A program made the position numbers and the translations under genes. From G020348385 sp964538085 (lineage in GTDB: Bacteria > Acidobacteriota > Aminicenantia > Aminicenantales > Aminicenantaceae), in assembly GCA_964538085.1 (NCBI GenBank), contig CAZIDF010000001.1:186001-250000 (forward strand): 64,000 bases of DNA, read 5' to 3'. Below are positions 25,141-34,035 of the stretch, in pieces. Every line of letters starts with the position of its first letter. Position 1 is the stretch's first letter. The notes under the pieces were generated by a model. That model was not told where the DNA came from. It saw only the letters and a program-made list of their open reading frames with translations, and did not search any database.

Positions 25141-27411
25141 TTAAAATGCTATTTTAAAGACGGTGCCGCCGTCGCTTTGTATTTCATAAGATCCGTCTAT
25201 CTGATTCACCAAATCATTCACAAGCTGTAATCCCAGCGTTTTGGTATTTCCTATATCCACATCATCGGGAATTCCGATGCCGTTATCTTTAACCACGATG
25301 GTGTACCTATCCAGTTTATTATCCAACTTGACATGAATTTTCCCTGACTCGCCATCAGGGAAGGCATGTTTGAAAGCATTGGAGACAAGCTCGTTGATGA
25401 TCAATCCACACGGAATGGCCTTATCGATATCCAGATAAAACTCACCCACGTCCAGCTCCAATTGGATCTTTTTTGCATTCCTGCTGAACATGGTAAAAAG
25501 ATGATTGGTGATCCTTTTGATGTATTCTGAAAAATTGATCCTATCCAAACTTTCAGAAAGATAAAGCACCTCATGGATGAGAGCCATGGACTTGATCCTG
25601 TTCTGAGCGATCTCGAATGTATCTTTCAGCGTCTGGCTCTTGATAGACCTGGATTGCAATCTGAGCAAACTGGAAACGATCTGAAGATTGTTTTTCACCC
25701 GATGGTGGATCTCCCGCATCATCGATTCTTTTTCTCTCAGGGAAGCTTTGATTTTAGCTTCAGTACGTTTTTGATCTGTGATATCCGACATCACTCCCTG
25801 AACTCCTAAAAACTTATCATTCAAAAAGATAGGCCGACCGGACGATCGGATCCATTTGATGTCGCCGGATTTGGTTACAATTCGACATTCGCTCGGTTCA
25901 GGTACTTCCGTTATATTCTTTTTGAAATGATCTAGGATAAAATCCACATCATCTTTAAAGATGAACTCGGCGAAATGCCTGCCTATGACCTCCGAAGTAT
26001 TGTAACCGCTGAGCGTTTTGGCAACCGGACTTATATAGGTGATGATGCCATTTTCATCCGTGGCGTACAAAACCTCGTTCGAGTTTTCCACCAGGTGGCG
26101 GTATTTTTCCTCTGACTTTTTCAAAGCCTCCTCTGCCTGCTTGCGCTCGGTAATGTCCGTGACGATTCCGAGGATGGCTTTTTCGCCCCCAAAACTGATA
26201 AGCTTTGTCGTGTCGATGACATCGATCCTTTTCCCTGTTTTTGTTAAAAGGGAATACTCATAGGGCGGCACATCCTCTCCCTTTGTATGCTTTTGAAAGC
26301 TTTCCTTGATGATACTGATAGAGTCAGGTTCGATCAGGGAAAAAAAATCGAAATCAGGAGAGTAAAATTCCTCCCTTCCGTAGCCCATGACCTCTTCACA
26401 TTTCTGATTAGCATACACCAGACGGCCCTTTTTGTTGATGAAGATCATATTCGGTGATTTTTCAGCCAGCATCCGGAATTTCTCTTCGCTCTCTTTTAGG
26501 GCTTCCTCTGCACGTTTGCGTTCTGTGATATCTCTAGCAATTCCAAGGACCAGAGTTTGATCCTTGATTTTCACAGGGTGTGTGCTGATGCCCACCATGG
26601 CTGTGGTACCGTCTTTCCGGTAGATCCTAAACTCATCGGGTCCTGTTGAAATTCCCTTGCTATTTTTCATCAAGAGTTTAGCTGCTTTAGGAATCTGTGA
26701 TGGGGGTAAAAGTCTCAATTTCAAGAAGCTTTTTCCTATAAGCTCATCCCTCTTAAATCCTGTCAACACTTCTGCCATCTTGTTCCCATCGACAAATTTC
26801 CCCTTTAAATCGCTCAAGTAATAAGCATCGGGAGCAGATTGGAACAGGATCTTGAACCGTTCTTCACTCTCTCGGAGGGCTTCCTCTGTTTGCTTGCGCT
26901 CGGTGACATCGCGGGCAAAAACGGAGACACCCGTTATCTGTTTGTCATGCCGAATCGGATTGAAAGATATCTCCGTGCTAATGATTCTGTCTCCAACTTC
27001 AAATTCATCTTCCACAGTGAAATTTTCACCCTTTAAGGCTCGTTCATAGCGGCTGATCCAGATTTTGCTCATCTCAGCGGGCACAAATTCGGTGATTTTC
27101 ATTCCTTCTTCGAGATTTAAGCCGAAAGCTGTGGAGAATTCTCTCTTGAAGTGTGAATTGATGGTGAGGATCCGATAGCCCCTATCCACCGACCAGATGG
27201 AATTTTTTGCGTTTTCGATAAGGGCGTGGAGATTAGCTTGGCTATACTGATATGCCTCATTTTCTGCCTCACACTTCTTCTTGAAGTTCTCCAACTCCTC
27301 GATTTTCAGTGCCAGTTCTTTGATCTTTTTCGTGAGCTGCTCAGTATTTTTGTTCTCGTTTTTCATCTTGCTTTTTATCTCAGATTCTTTGGGTGCCGCA
27401 TCTTTCATCAT
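25141..27411 (-). CDS. Four-PAS sensor histidine kinase of the HisKA_2 class
   Basis: This 756-residue soluble kinase begins with a basic coiled coil (about 10-55), then four PAS domains (roughly 60-175, 185-300, 305-425, 430-550). Each ends in a DITERK- or DVTERK-type boundary. The kinase core has the HisKA_2 phospho-histidine motif REIHHRVKNNLQIVSSLL (about 567-584) and a HATPase_c domain (INELVSNAFKHAFPDG, DNGIGIPDD). No receiver accompanies it directly, so it is an orphan that may feed any of the nearby regulators. PAS domains could bind flavin, haem or ligands; the cofactor cannot be told. Confidence 0.92.
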   Translation of the reverse strand: MMKDAAPKESEIKSKMKNENKNTEQLTKKIKELALKIEELENFKKKCEAENEAYQYSQANLHALIENAKNSIWSVDRGYRILTINSHFKREFSTAFGLNLEEGMKITEFVPAEMSKIWISRYERALKGENFTVEDEFEVGDRIISTEISFNPIRHDKQITGVSVFARDVTERKQTEEALRESEERFKILFQSAPDAYYLSDLKGKFVDGNKMAEVLTGFKRDELIGKSFLKLRLLPPSQIPKAAKLLMKNSKGISTGPDEFRIYRKDGTTAMVGISTHPVKIKDQTLVLGIARDITERKRAEEALKESEEKFRMLAEKSPNMIFINKKGRLVYANQKCEEVMGYGREEFYSPDFDFFSLIEPDSISIIKESFQKHTKGEDVPPYEYSLLTKTGKRIDVIDTTKLISFGGEKAILGIVTDITERKQAEEALKKSEEKYRHLVENSNEVLYATDENGIITYISPVAKTLSGYNTSEVIGRHFAEFIFKDDVDFILDHFKKNITEVPEPSECRIVTKSGDIKWIRSSGRPIFLNDKFLGVQGVMSDITDQKRTEAKIKASLREKESMMREIHHRVKNNLQIVSSLLRLQSRSIKSQTLKDTFEIAQNRIKSMALIHEVLYLSESLDRINFSEYIKRITNHLFTMFSRNAKKIQLELDVGEFYLDIDKAIPCGLIINELVSNAFKHAFPDGESGKIHVKLDNKLDRYTIVVKDNGIGIPDDVDIGNTKTLGLQLVNDLVNQIDGSYEIQSDGGTVFKIAF

Positions 27412-27456
27412 GAGGCAACTCCCAGACAGAGATAGAGCCTGTTCTTATACATCAGT

Positions 27457-27485
27457 AATGTAGAAGCACAGCATAATTTTGACAA
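27457..27485 (-). promoter_or_regulatory. Candidate sigma-70 promoter of the four-PAS kinase
   Basis: TTGTCA (27480-27485) and TACATT (27457-27462) are spaced by 17 bp on the minus strand, 46 bp before the start codon. Confidence 0.35.
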
Positions 27486-27563
27486 TCCCCCCTAGGGATG
27501 ATTTTGAAGATGATTTTTATTCAGATTTTTCTCGTCTCTGAAGATGATTTGCCGACAGGTAGG

Positions 27564-27911
27564 CTAAAAGGGAGAACCGGTATCGATGCTCCTGATGTAC
27601 AAGACGATCATCCTCGCAACCATGTAAATGATCCCGCCGGCGATGACAAAGGAATAAACAGCCAGAAAAATCGTGTTGATTATGGACTTGGCTTCGGAAG
27701 AAGACTGCGGGAAAAACAAATCAAAAATGGTTTTCCCGAACAAAATGAGCATGATGGCAATCCCGATAGCAGCCCTGAAAAGGTACATCTTTGCATTAGC
27801 CATTTGGATGGCGTTCAACGTGAATAAAGGATAAAACAGCCACGCCGTGAATATCCATAGGGAAAGGATAATAAGGGCGTGGGACCCTTTCTTCATGATT
27901 TCAAAAGGCAT
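27564..27911 (-). CDS. Small membrane protein of unknown function
   Basis: The ATG at 27911 is chosen for GAGG about 9 nt upstream; the frame is open five codons further. The 115-residue product has three hydrophobic segments: ALIILSLWIFTAWLFYPLF, then one beginning near MYLFRAAIGIAIMLILF, and SIINTIFLAVYSFVIAGGII. No family is recognised. It follows the outer-membrane barrel gene by 33 bp and may be co-transcribed with it. Confidence 0.65.
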   Translation of the reverse strand: MPFEIMKKGSHALIILSLWIFTAWLFYPLFTLNAIQMANAKMYLFRAAIGIAIMLILFGKTIFDLFFPQSSSEAKSIINTIFLAVYSFVIAGGIIYMVARMIVLYIRSIDTGSPF

Positions 27912-27944
27912 GTATTCTGACCTCAATATTATTCAACAAAACTT

Positions 27945-28727
27945 TTACAGAGTGAATTCCAAACCCAGCAGCACTCCTAAATATGTGAAGGAATTAACAT
28001 GCAATATTTCACATCGAACAATCTTGCCAGTATCCAAATAAATTGCATAATCGAATTGTTCGGACCCCACATAAGATATTTCACCATAACCATATTCCCT
28101 TCGCCAGACAGTCTCGCCCACTCCTTTCAAGTTGATGGCAATCGTGGGGCTGATTTTGTATTTGACTCCCAGCCCCAATTTTACCTGGTTGCCGCTCTTT
28201 TTGGGTCCAAGACGGGTTCGGTTATAAAACCGATCGGCATCACCCCTTGAAAAATAAAGCCCGATACCAGCGGAAATATACGGCTGTATTTTTTCATTGG
28301 TGCGAAGCGTCAGGGCGTACAGAATGGAGGCCGTGATCAAGGACATACTCCATGATTCCTTGTATGGCTCTTCGATGTAACCGATCTTAACGATTTCTCC
28401 GTCTGGTTCAGTGTGGCCGTACCAATTCAAATCAGAGTGGTAATCGGCTCTTTGGTGATCGAATTCCAATTGAAATCCAAAACCACGCCAGGGAAAGTAT
28501 TGAGCATAAAGATTAATATCGCTAGTCAAATTCAACTGTTCGCTGAAGTATACCAGTTTGGGAAAATAGACCTCGTATGAACGCAAACCAGAATCAAGAA
28601 AAAAAGAATATCCACCGCCTATCCCAAGGATGATCGGGCCTCTTTTTTTTCCCGCAAAAGAAAGAGAAGGAATGAAGGTGAGGAACAATAACGCTATAAA
28701 CAAAGGAATCCCCCATTTGCTTTTCAT
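27945..28727 (-). CDS. Outer-membrane beta-barrel protein
   Basis: The 260-residue protein has a signal peptide (IPLFIALLFLTFIPSLSFAG) and alternating amphipathic strands such as INLYAQYFPWRGFGFQLEFD and IQPYISAGIGLYFSRG. It ends in LLGLEFTL, a terminal aromatic/hydrophobic strand typical of barrels inserted by BamA. This is consistent with a small OmpA/OmpW-like barrel. The ligand or function is unknown. It indicates a diderm cell envelope. Confidence 0.8.
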   Translation of the reverse strand: MKSKWGIPLFIALLFLTFIPSLSFAGKKRGPIILGIGGGYSFFLDSGLRSYEVYFPKLVYFSEQLNLTSDINLYAQYFPWRGFGFQLEFDHQRADYHSDLNWYGHTEPDGEIVKIGYIEEPYKESWSMSLITASILYALTLRTNEKIQPYISAGIGLYFSRGDADRFYNRTRLGPKKSGNQVKLGLGVKYKISPTIAINLKGVGETVWRREYGYGEISYVGSEQFDYAIYLDTGKIVRCEILHVNSFTYLGVLLGLEFTL

Positions 28728-28756
28728 TCTGTCAGCATTCCTTTTTGATGCTTAGG

Positions 28757-29344
28757 TTACCTGCAGCGTTGCCAGTCCGAGTCGGTGTAAGAATGCTCAA
28801 GTTCTCTCCAGAGATCTTTTGGTTGGCATGTCATGATTATCAGATCCTGGGGTTCATCCGCTTGGTCCCACACATAATTAGGAATAACCGTTTCCGTATG
28901 GAATCCAAGTTTTTTACAGATATTTATGGCCCCTTTCTGAGGTTTCATCATTTTAACGACGATCTTGTCTATATCCTTTTTCATGGCCAGAGAATGGAGT
29001 TCCCTCATCATGATCATCCCCAATCCCAATCTTTGAAAAGGCTTGGCAACGATGACCCTGAGCTCCCCTTGATGTTTTCGCCACTCTTCCTTTGAAATCT
29101 CGAACATCCCATCTCCGATAATTTCATCCTCATGCAAAGCGACAATACGAAAAATGGTTCCTTCCTCTATCATTTTCATCCGCTGTTCGACGACTTTTCT
29201 TTTTGTGACATCCACTTTGAGGTACAGTCTATCCTCGAGAGGAAGAGAACGGTAGAAATTCATCAATTGATCCAGGTCCTCGTAATGCAAATCTCTGATA
29301 AGCACCTTGGTCCCATCCTTTAAAATCTCTCTTTTTTTTCTCAT
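28757..29344 (-). CDS. GNAT-family N-acetyltransferase
   Basis: The ATG at 29344 has GGAGG 7 nt upstream; a TTG two codons earlier is less likely. The 195-residue protein contains the acetyl-CoA loop VIVAKPFQRLGLGMIMMREL and the motif B region INICKKLGFHTE typical of GNAT enzymes. The substrate is unknown; it could be an amino acid, peptide or protein amine. Confidence 0.85.
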   Translation of the reverse strand: MRKKREILKDGTKVLIRDLHYEDLDQLMNFYRSLPLEDRLYLKVDVTKRKVVEQRMKMIEEGTIFRIVALHEDEIIGDGMFEISKEEWRKHQGELRVIVAKPFQRLGLGMIMMRELHSLAMKKDIDKIVVKMMKPQKGAINICKKLGFHTETVIPNYVWDQADEPQDLIIMTCQPKDLWRELEHSYTDSDWQRCR

Positions 29345-29461
29345 GGGCAAACCTCCACTTATCCGAATTTCACTAATTTTCCACTCTATAATATTAGGCT
29401 AATTGCAGCAAGGGGTCAAATCTATCCACACAATATACAATCGATGAATATGCTAGTAATT

Positions 29462-30601
29462 TTATTCCAGAACGAAGATATTTTTTTTCGCACAAATATC
29501 CTTGAGAATCTTAGGCCACACTGTGACGCTGACTTCTCCTAGATGGGCCTTTTTGAGAATGTACATGTAAGTGCGTGATTGACCGATTCCTCCGCCGATC
29601 GAGAGGGGTAGCGTACCGTTGATAATCCCTTGGTGATAAGGGAAATTGAGAAAATCCAGCTGGCCGCTCATCTCGAGCTGCTGTTTGAGAGTCTCGGCAT
29701 TCACGCGTATGCCCATAGAGGTTAGCTCATGCCGGCGTTTTGTCACATGATTCCAGACTAGGATGTCTCCATTCAGACCGTGTGTGGGTTTTCCCGCTTT
29801 CGATGTCGTGGGTGTGATCCAGTCGTCATAGTCGGCTGCCCGCATTTCATGCGGAAGACCATCCTCCAGAGGATAACCTACCCCATAGATAAATATAGCC
29901 GGATATTCCTGAACCACCTTTGTCTCACGCTTCTTCCTGGGCAGATCAGGATACATTTCGAGGATCTCTTCGGCATGCAAAAAGGTCAACTCCTCAGGCA
30001 TGTTGGGGTATTTGTCCGTCTTGAGCTGGGGAAACATCTCCTGAACATGAAGCTCCGCTCCTACGAGGACCTTCCAGATCTTCTTCACGATGCCCGTCAA
30101 GAAGTCCAGATTGCGCTGATCCTCTTTGATGACCAGTTCCCAATCCCACTGATCCACGTAAGCGCTGTGGTCGTGATCCAAGAAGTAGTCTTTTCTTACG
30201 GCTCTCATATCCGTGTTGAGACCTTCACCGACACCCATCCCGAACTGCTTCAGAGCGACGCGTTTCCACTTTGTCGCAGCCTGGACAACCTGCGCATCGA
30301 CCGGATTTTTATCATAATCATTGGAGATGTGAAACTGGATTGGCGTCCGAGAACCATCCCGGTCCAGCATATCGTTCACACCACTCTCGATATCTACGAT
30401 CAAAGGGCACTGAACCAACTGCAGGTTGAGCTCTTTGGCCAAATTATCTTCGATGTACTCTTTCACCGCATATACGGCTGTCATGGTATCTCTTCGATTC
30501 AAAAGAGAATTGTAGTCGGCCGGCAGAATTTTCTCCAGTTCAGCATAATCGCCGATACCTGGTCCAGCCAAATCTGCTTTTTTGTCATGCATTTCAGACA
30601 T
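29462..30601 (-). CDS. asnA: Aspartate--ammonia ligase
   Basis: AsnA makes asparagine from aspartate, ammonia and ATP (to AMP and PPi) in the cytosol, using a class II aminoacyl-tRNA synthetase-like fold. The 379-residue protein shows family segments LVQCPLIVDIESGVNDMLD, PIQFHISNDYDKNPVDAQV, VDQWDWE and, near the C-terminus, LPLSIGGGIGQSR. It is somewhat longer than E. coli AsnA (330 residues) because of an insertion around residues 215-260. GAGG stands 7 nt before the ATG. Asparaginyl-tRNA synthetase is excluded by these motifs. Confidence 0.92.
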   Translation of the reverse strand: MSEMHDKKADLAGPGIGDYAELEKILPADYNSLLNRRDTMTAVYAVKEYIEDNLAKELNLQLVQCPLIVDIESGVNDMLDRDGSRTPIQFHISNDYDKNPVDAQVVQAATKWKRVALKQFGMGVGEGLNTDMRAVRKDYFLDHDHSAYVDQWDWELVIKEDQRNLDFLTGIVKKIWKVLVGAELHVQEMFPQLKTDKYPNMPEELTFLHAEEILEMYPDLPRKKRETKVVQEYPAIFIYGVGYPLEDGLPHEMRAADYDDWITPTTSKAGKPTHGLNGDILVWNHVTKRRHELTSMGIRVNAETLKQQLEMSGQLDFLNFPYHQGIINGTLPLSIGGGIGQSRTYMYILKKAHLGEVSVTVWPKILKDICAKKNIFVLE

Positions 30602-30654
30602 TCAATCACCTCATAATAAAATATTTTTGTTTAATTTATTTTAAGAAGACCAGT

Positions 30655-30683
30655 AATCTATAGTGTTTGCTTGCTTTTGTCAA
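30655..30683 (-). promoter_or_regulatory. Candidate sigma-70 promoter of asnA
   Basis: A perfect TTGACA (30678-30683) and TAGATT (30655-30660) are spaced 17 bp on the minus strand, 54 bp before asnA. Confidence 0.45.
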
Positions 30684-30754
30684 GATTTCCAGCGGTGTCG
30701 AAAATAAAGTGGATATGTTGTTCAAGAGGTTGTGAAAGAGCTCTTTCCGCCGAG

Positions 30755-32170
30755 TTAATGATCCAAGTGCGAGAACAATTTTTGTTCCGAGATCTGATAT
30801 TGATTCTTACCATTTTTCTTGGCAAGATATAGCATCGAATCAGCCTGGATGATGAGATCTGCCTTGTTCGAAGCTTCTTCGGGAAAAATGGCAATACCCA
30901 TGCTCACAGTCGGATTTTCCAGCTTTATGGATTTATCGTGGAAATAATCATGGAATGTTAGCGCATCGTGAATTCTTTTTACGACATTCATGACATTATC
31001 TCTGTTGACATAGGGTAGCACCACAGCAAACTCCTCTCCACCGTAGCGAGCGGCAAAATCCACCTCTCTAATGGTGTTCCTCACTACCTGTCCCATCTCT
31101 CGTAAGATGACATCTCCAGCCGAATGCCCGAGAGTGTCGTTGTAACGTTTAAAGTCATCCACATCGATCATGATCAAGCTCACGGGGAATCCTTGTTTGA
31201 GAGACCGTTTCAGCTCGTACCCCAAGAATTGCTGGAAATAGCCATGGTTATAGAGGCCTGTGAGCCAATCCAGCTGGGACCTGCCCAACGCCTCTTGATA
31301 GTGGGATCTCAGACTGTCTAGGTGGACTTTTTTCTCCAACAGGGTTTTGATCCGCGCTTTGAGCTCTCGGCCGACAATCGGCTTGACCAAAAAATCGTCT
31401 GCTCCAAGCTCGACACCTTTTATCTTGCTCTCGAGATCATCCAAGCAGGTCACGATCACCACCTGAATATCCTTGTAATCTTTTTTCAGTTGCTGGCAAA
31501 TTTCGAACCCATCCATATCGGGGAGAATGATATCCAATAAAATCAAGTCTGTTTTTTTGTTGCTGACCAATGACAATGCCTGCTGTCCGTTATAAACTTT
31601 TGACAGCTGATAAGGTTCTCCATCCAGCGCATTTTCGACGATCTTGGCATCCACCTCTGTGTCCTCCACGAGAAGGATTCTCGGCATCTCTTCTTCTTTA
31701 ATCTGGACCTCATCTTCTTCCTGCTTGGGCATTGTTCCAAAACTCTTGCCCGAAAGTGTCCGGATCGTCAACTGATCCCGGTATTCCTTCAGCCGAAGCA
31801 TGGAGCTGACTCGAGCCAAAAGTTCTGTGGCATGGACAGGTTTGCTGAGGAGCTCCTCCGCCCCCTCTTCCATCCCTTTCACCTTGCTTTTAGACTTATC
31901 CAAAGATGTGATGATAATGATGGGGATATCTTTTGTTCTCCTATCCGATTTAATATTCCTGGTTACTTCATACCCATCGATACCGGGCATCATGATATCC
32001 AAAAGGATCAAATCCGGAGGTTTATCGAATACAGATTCCAACGCCTCTTCCCCATTATTGGCTTTGACGACATGGTATCTGTCGGTAGGAAGCATAGATT
32101 CCAGTATTTTTAGGCTGGTGGGATCATCATCTACGATCAGGATTCTCTTTTTGTAAGTGCTGAAATTCAT
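30755..32170 (-). CDS. Diguanylate cyclase with two receiver domains (PleD-like)
   Basis: The ATG at 32170 (NFSTYKKRILIVDDD) is preferred over a TTG at 32185, since AGGA is upstream. The 471-residue protein has two receivers (about 9-125, LILLDIMMPGIDG; about 160-280, LILLDIILPDMDG). A GGDEF domain follows, with catalytic motif RYGGEEFAVVLPY and an RxxD inhibitory site (REVD) five residues before it. It should make cyclic di-GMP from GTP when phosphorylated and be limited by product feedback. The cognate kinase is not adjacent; the orphan PAS kinase at 25141 is one candidate. Confidence 0.93.
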   Translation of the reverse strand: MNFSTYKKRILIVDDDPTSLKILESMLPTDRYHVVKANNGEEALESVFDKPPDLILLDIMMPGIDGYEVTRNIKSDRRTKDIPIIIITSLDKSKSKVKGMEEGAEELLSKPVHATELLARVSSMLRLKEYRDQLTIRTLSGKSFGTMPKQEEDEVQIKEEEMPRILLVEDTEVDAKIVENALDGEPYQLSKVYNGQQALSLVSNKKTDLILLDIILPDMDGFEICQQLKKDYKDIQVVIVTCLDDLESKIKGVELGADDFLVKPIVGRELKARIKTLLEKKVHLDSLRSHYQEALGRSQLDWLTGLYNHGYFQQFLGYELKRSLKQGFPVSLIMIDVDDFKRYNDTLGHSAGDVILREMGQVVRNTIREVDFAARYGGEEFAVVLPYVNRDNVMNVVKRIHDALTFHDYFHDKSIKLENPTVSMGIAIFPEEASNKADLIIQADSMLYLAKKNGKNQYQISEQKLFSHLDH

Positions 32171-32280
32171 GACATTTTTCCTCAATCGTGGGCTCCCAGC
32201 TGAATAAGGCGGTTAGCCCAACTAACTATCATTCTACCGATCTCTCCAAGGAAGTAAATCACACAAAGGGGTGATTTCAA

Positions 32281-32309
32281 CGGTGATATTTTCCTCCTGA
32301 ATATCACCG
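32281..32309 (-). promoter_or_regulatory. Perfect 10-bp hairpin with AGGAGG in its loop
   Basis: CGGTGATATT (32281-32290) and AATATCACCG (32300-32309) form a perfect stem with a 9-nt loop. As minus-strand RNA the loop reads CAGGAGGAA. It lies 40 bp after the zinc-ribbon gene and 111 bp before the diguanylate cyclase. There is no U-run, so it is not an ordinary terminator. GGA displayed in a loop is the pattern bound by CsrA/RsmA proteins, which fits a leader of a c-di-GMP gene; this is inference. Confidence 0.45.
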
Positions 32310-32348
32310 AATGCGATGAGATTACGCGATTAGATCAATCCTAGTTTC

Positions 32349-32900
32349 TTATGTTGTCAGTTTTTCTCCACAATGGGGACAGACCTTCCAATCCTTTTCT
32401 ATCGGTTTATGACACCGAGGACAATCGGAACGCAACCTGTCACCACAGCTGGGACAAAAGACGTAGGTGGGAGATAAAGGCAATTGACATTTTGGGCACA
32501 TTTGAGAGGATGGCCGGGATGTGAGGGATTCTTTGGCCGTTGATCCGTTGCTCGATCGCACGATCAAATAGATCAAAAGGCCGATCAAATTTCCGATAAA
32601 AACCAGCAATGCCCACAACACTCCGTTCATTCCCCGGCGCTCGGCATCCCGGTACACCCAGACGATCACAAATATCCAAATCGCAAGGAGAACGAGAGAA
32701 ATTATCGAGTACGCGGTGAAATTGAGAATCCCATAAGGTCCGATATGGATTGTGGGAGTTCTCGGAAATTTTACCATCTGCCAGAAATGAGGGAAAATGC
32801 CGAACGGAGCGAAAATAAAGGGGAGAAATCTTCCTAAAATCAGTATGAGGAGAACCACCAGAATGATGATGGCGATCGTTTTTCCTGCTGAATTATCCAT
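32349..32900 (-). CDS. Membrane protein with C-terminal double zinc ribbon
   Basis: The 183-residue protein has three hydrophobic segments (AIIILVVLLILILGRFLPF; YSIISLVLLAIWIFVIVWVY; GVLWALLVFIGNLIGLLIYL). The last two resemble a PLDc_N-type module. A cytosolic tail has two CxxC zinc-ribbon pairs (CPKC, CPSC, CPRC, CPHC). The zinc ribbons suggest a protein or nucleic acid interaction. It is third in an operon with the ECF sigma factor and its putative anti-sigma factor, overlapping the latter by 8 bp. Confidence 0.82.
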   Translation of the reverse strand: MDNSAGKTIAIIILVVLLILILGRFLPFIFAPFGIFPHFWQMVKFPRTPTIHIGPYGILNFTAYSIISLVLLAIWIFVIVWVYRDAERRGMNGVLWALLVFIGNLIGLLIYLIVRSSNGSTAKESLTSRPSSQMCPKCQLPLSPTYVFCPSCGDRLRSDCPRCHKPIEKDWKVCPHCGEKLTT

Positions 32901-33297
32901 GACATACCTCCTTATCGATAAAACCGTTAATCAGATCTTTTTTTCTAAAACGGAATTTTTGGATCAAAACGGGAGCAAAGAAGAGCATCAATAAATTCTG
33001 GAGCAATAAAATCAATACGCCGATCGTGGGGAAGGAAAGAGGTTGATCCGAGCTGATTTCCCTGGCCAATGGAGACATCAAAATACCGGACAGAACAAGG
33101 AGAGCTCCAAAAGCCGCCCAAATGAACTTGGGGATGGGTGGCCGCGCCAATCTAACATGGCACAAAGCCCGGGTATGTTCGAAAAATTCGTTGGCGGGCA
33201 TTTGGATGGGCACCTCATGGAGATGAGTCCGGATTTCGCTCAAATCTTCCTCCAGAATCGCGCTTTCGCCATTGGGCTCAACATCTTTGCATTTCAT
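32893..33297 (-). CDS. Putative anti-sigma factor with degenerate zinc motif
   Basis: The start at 33297 has GGAGGGG upstream and overlaps the sigma gene by 20 bp, the usual arrangement for a sigma/anti-sigma pair. The 134-residue product begins like a zinc-finger anti-sigma factor (KCKDVEPNGESAILEEDLSE...THLHE), but the expected CxxC after the His is missing. It then has two membrane segments (FIWAAFGALLVLSGILMSP; FPTIGVLILLLQNLLMLFF). It probably holds the ECF factor at the inner membrane. Calling it an anti-sigma rests mostly on position. Confidence 0.65.
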   Translation of the reverse strand: MKCKDVEPNGESAILEEDLSEIRTHLHEVPIQMPANEFFEHTRALCHVRLARPPIPKFIWAAFGALLVLSGILMSPLAREISSDQPLSFPTIGVLILLLQNLLMLFFAPVLIQKFRFRKKDLINGFIDKEVCHG

Positions 33298-33862
33298 TTG
33301 GTCCCCTCCCATTATTATTGATTTTTTTTGGATGATAGACCGCCAGGTCTTGACGAAGTTTCTTCACCGCGCGAAACATCACAGACTTAACTGTCCCGAT
33401 GGGAAGCCCGAGGATATCACTTATCTCCGACTGTTTAAACCCTGCGATCTCCTTGAGCATGAAGATGAGGCGGTGCTGATCCGGTAAATTGGAGACAGCC
33501 TGAGAAATGGCATGACCCATCTCCAATTTCTGTGATTCCATTGCCCGGTCGGAATCCGCGTGCTCGGGAGAACTTTCGCACACAGTCAAATCCTGATCGG
33601 ATGCCCACATTTTGTGGAGCAAAAACCTGTTTCTTGTCCGTTTTCGTCGTAGCGCATCCCTGTGCAGGTTGGCTGTGATCGTGAATAACCATGATTTGAC
33701 TTTTTCCATATCCAAAACCTTCGGAAAATACTTGGCGACTCGCAACCAGGTCTCTTGGAATAGATCTTCCGCTTCACCTCTATTCTGGGTCAAACTGTAA
33801 GCAAAACCATAAACAGCGGTTCTGTGTGTATCGTACAGGTCATCGAACTCCTGGTATTTCAT
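33278..33862 (-). CDS. ECF-type RNA polymerase sigma factor
   Basis: The 194-residue protein has sigma region 2 (FDDLYDTHRTAVYGFAYSL, DLFQETWLRVAKYF, VKSWLFTITANLHRD) and region 4 (LPDQHRLIFMLKEIAGFKQ, SEISDILGLPIGTVKSVMFR). The start is set at ATG 33862; a GTG at 33889 is possible. The genes downstream, in overlap, encode a membrane anti-sigma-like protein and a zinc-ribbon membrane protein, suggesting envelope-stress control. Confidence 0.9.
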   Translation of the reverse strand: MKYQEFDDLYDTHRTAVYGFAYSLTQNRGEAEDLFQETWLRVAKYFPKVLDMEKVKSWLFTITANLHRDALRRKRTRNRFLLHKMWASDQDLTVCESSPEHADSDRAMESQKLEMGHAISQAVSNLPDQHRLIFMLKEIAGFKQSEISDILGLPIGTVKSVMFRAVKKLRQDLAVYHPKKINNNGRGPNEMQRC

Positions 33863-33994
33863 CCGGTCTGTATCCAATCTCAACACCAAAGACGTATGAG
33901 AAAGAAAAAAGTTCTAGCTGAATTTTAATTTTTTAAAAAAAATAACACAAATGGGGAACTTTTTTGTTTCAAATGCGTCTTACAATATGAATAA

Positions 33995-34011
33995 CTTTTA
34001 TAACATAAAAG
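33995..34011. promoter_or_regulatory. Inverted repeat upstream of PadR gene, candidate PadR operator
   Basis: CTTTTAT-AAC-ATAAAAG is a perfect 7-bp inverted repeat, 25 bp before the PadR start, inside an AT-rich divergent promoter region shared with the ECF sigma gene. PadR proteins commonly repress their own operons from such sites. Confidence 0.4.
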
Positions 34012-34035
34012 ATATTAGAGAAAACAAGGACAAAA

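Noticed and set aside
29780..30616. 278-codon plus-strand frame under asnA
   Set aside because: Antisense shadow of a gene with strong family identity.
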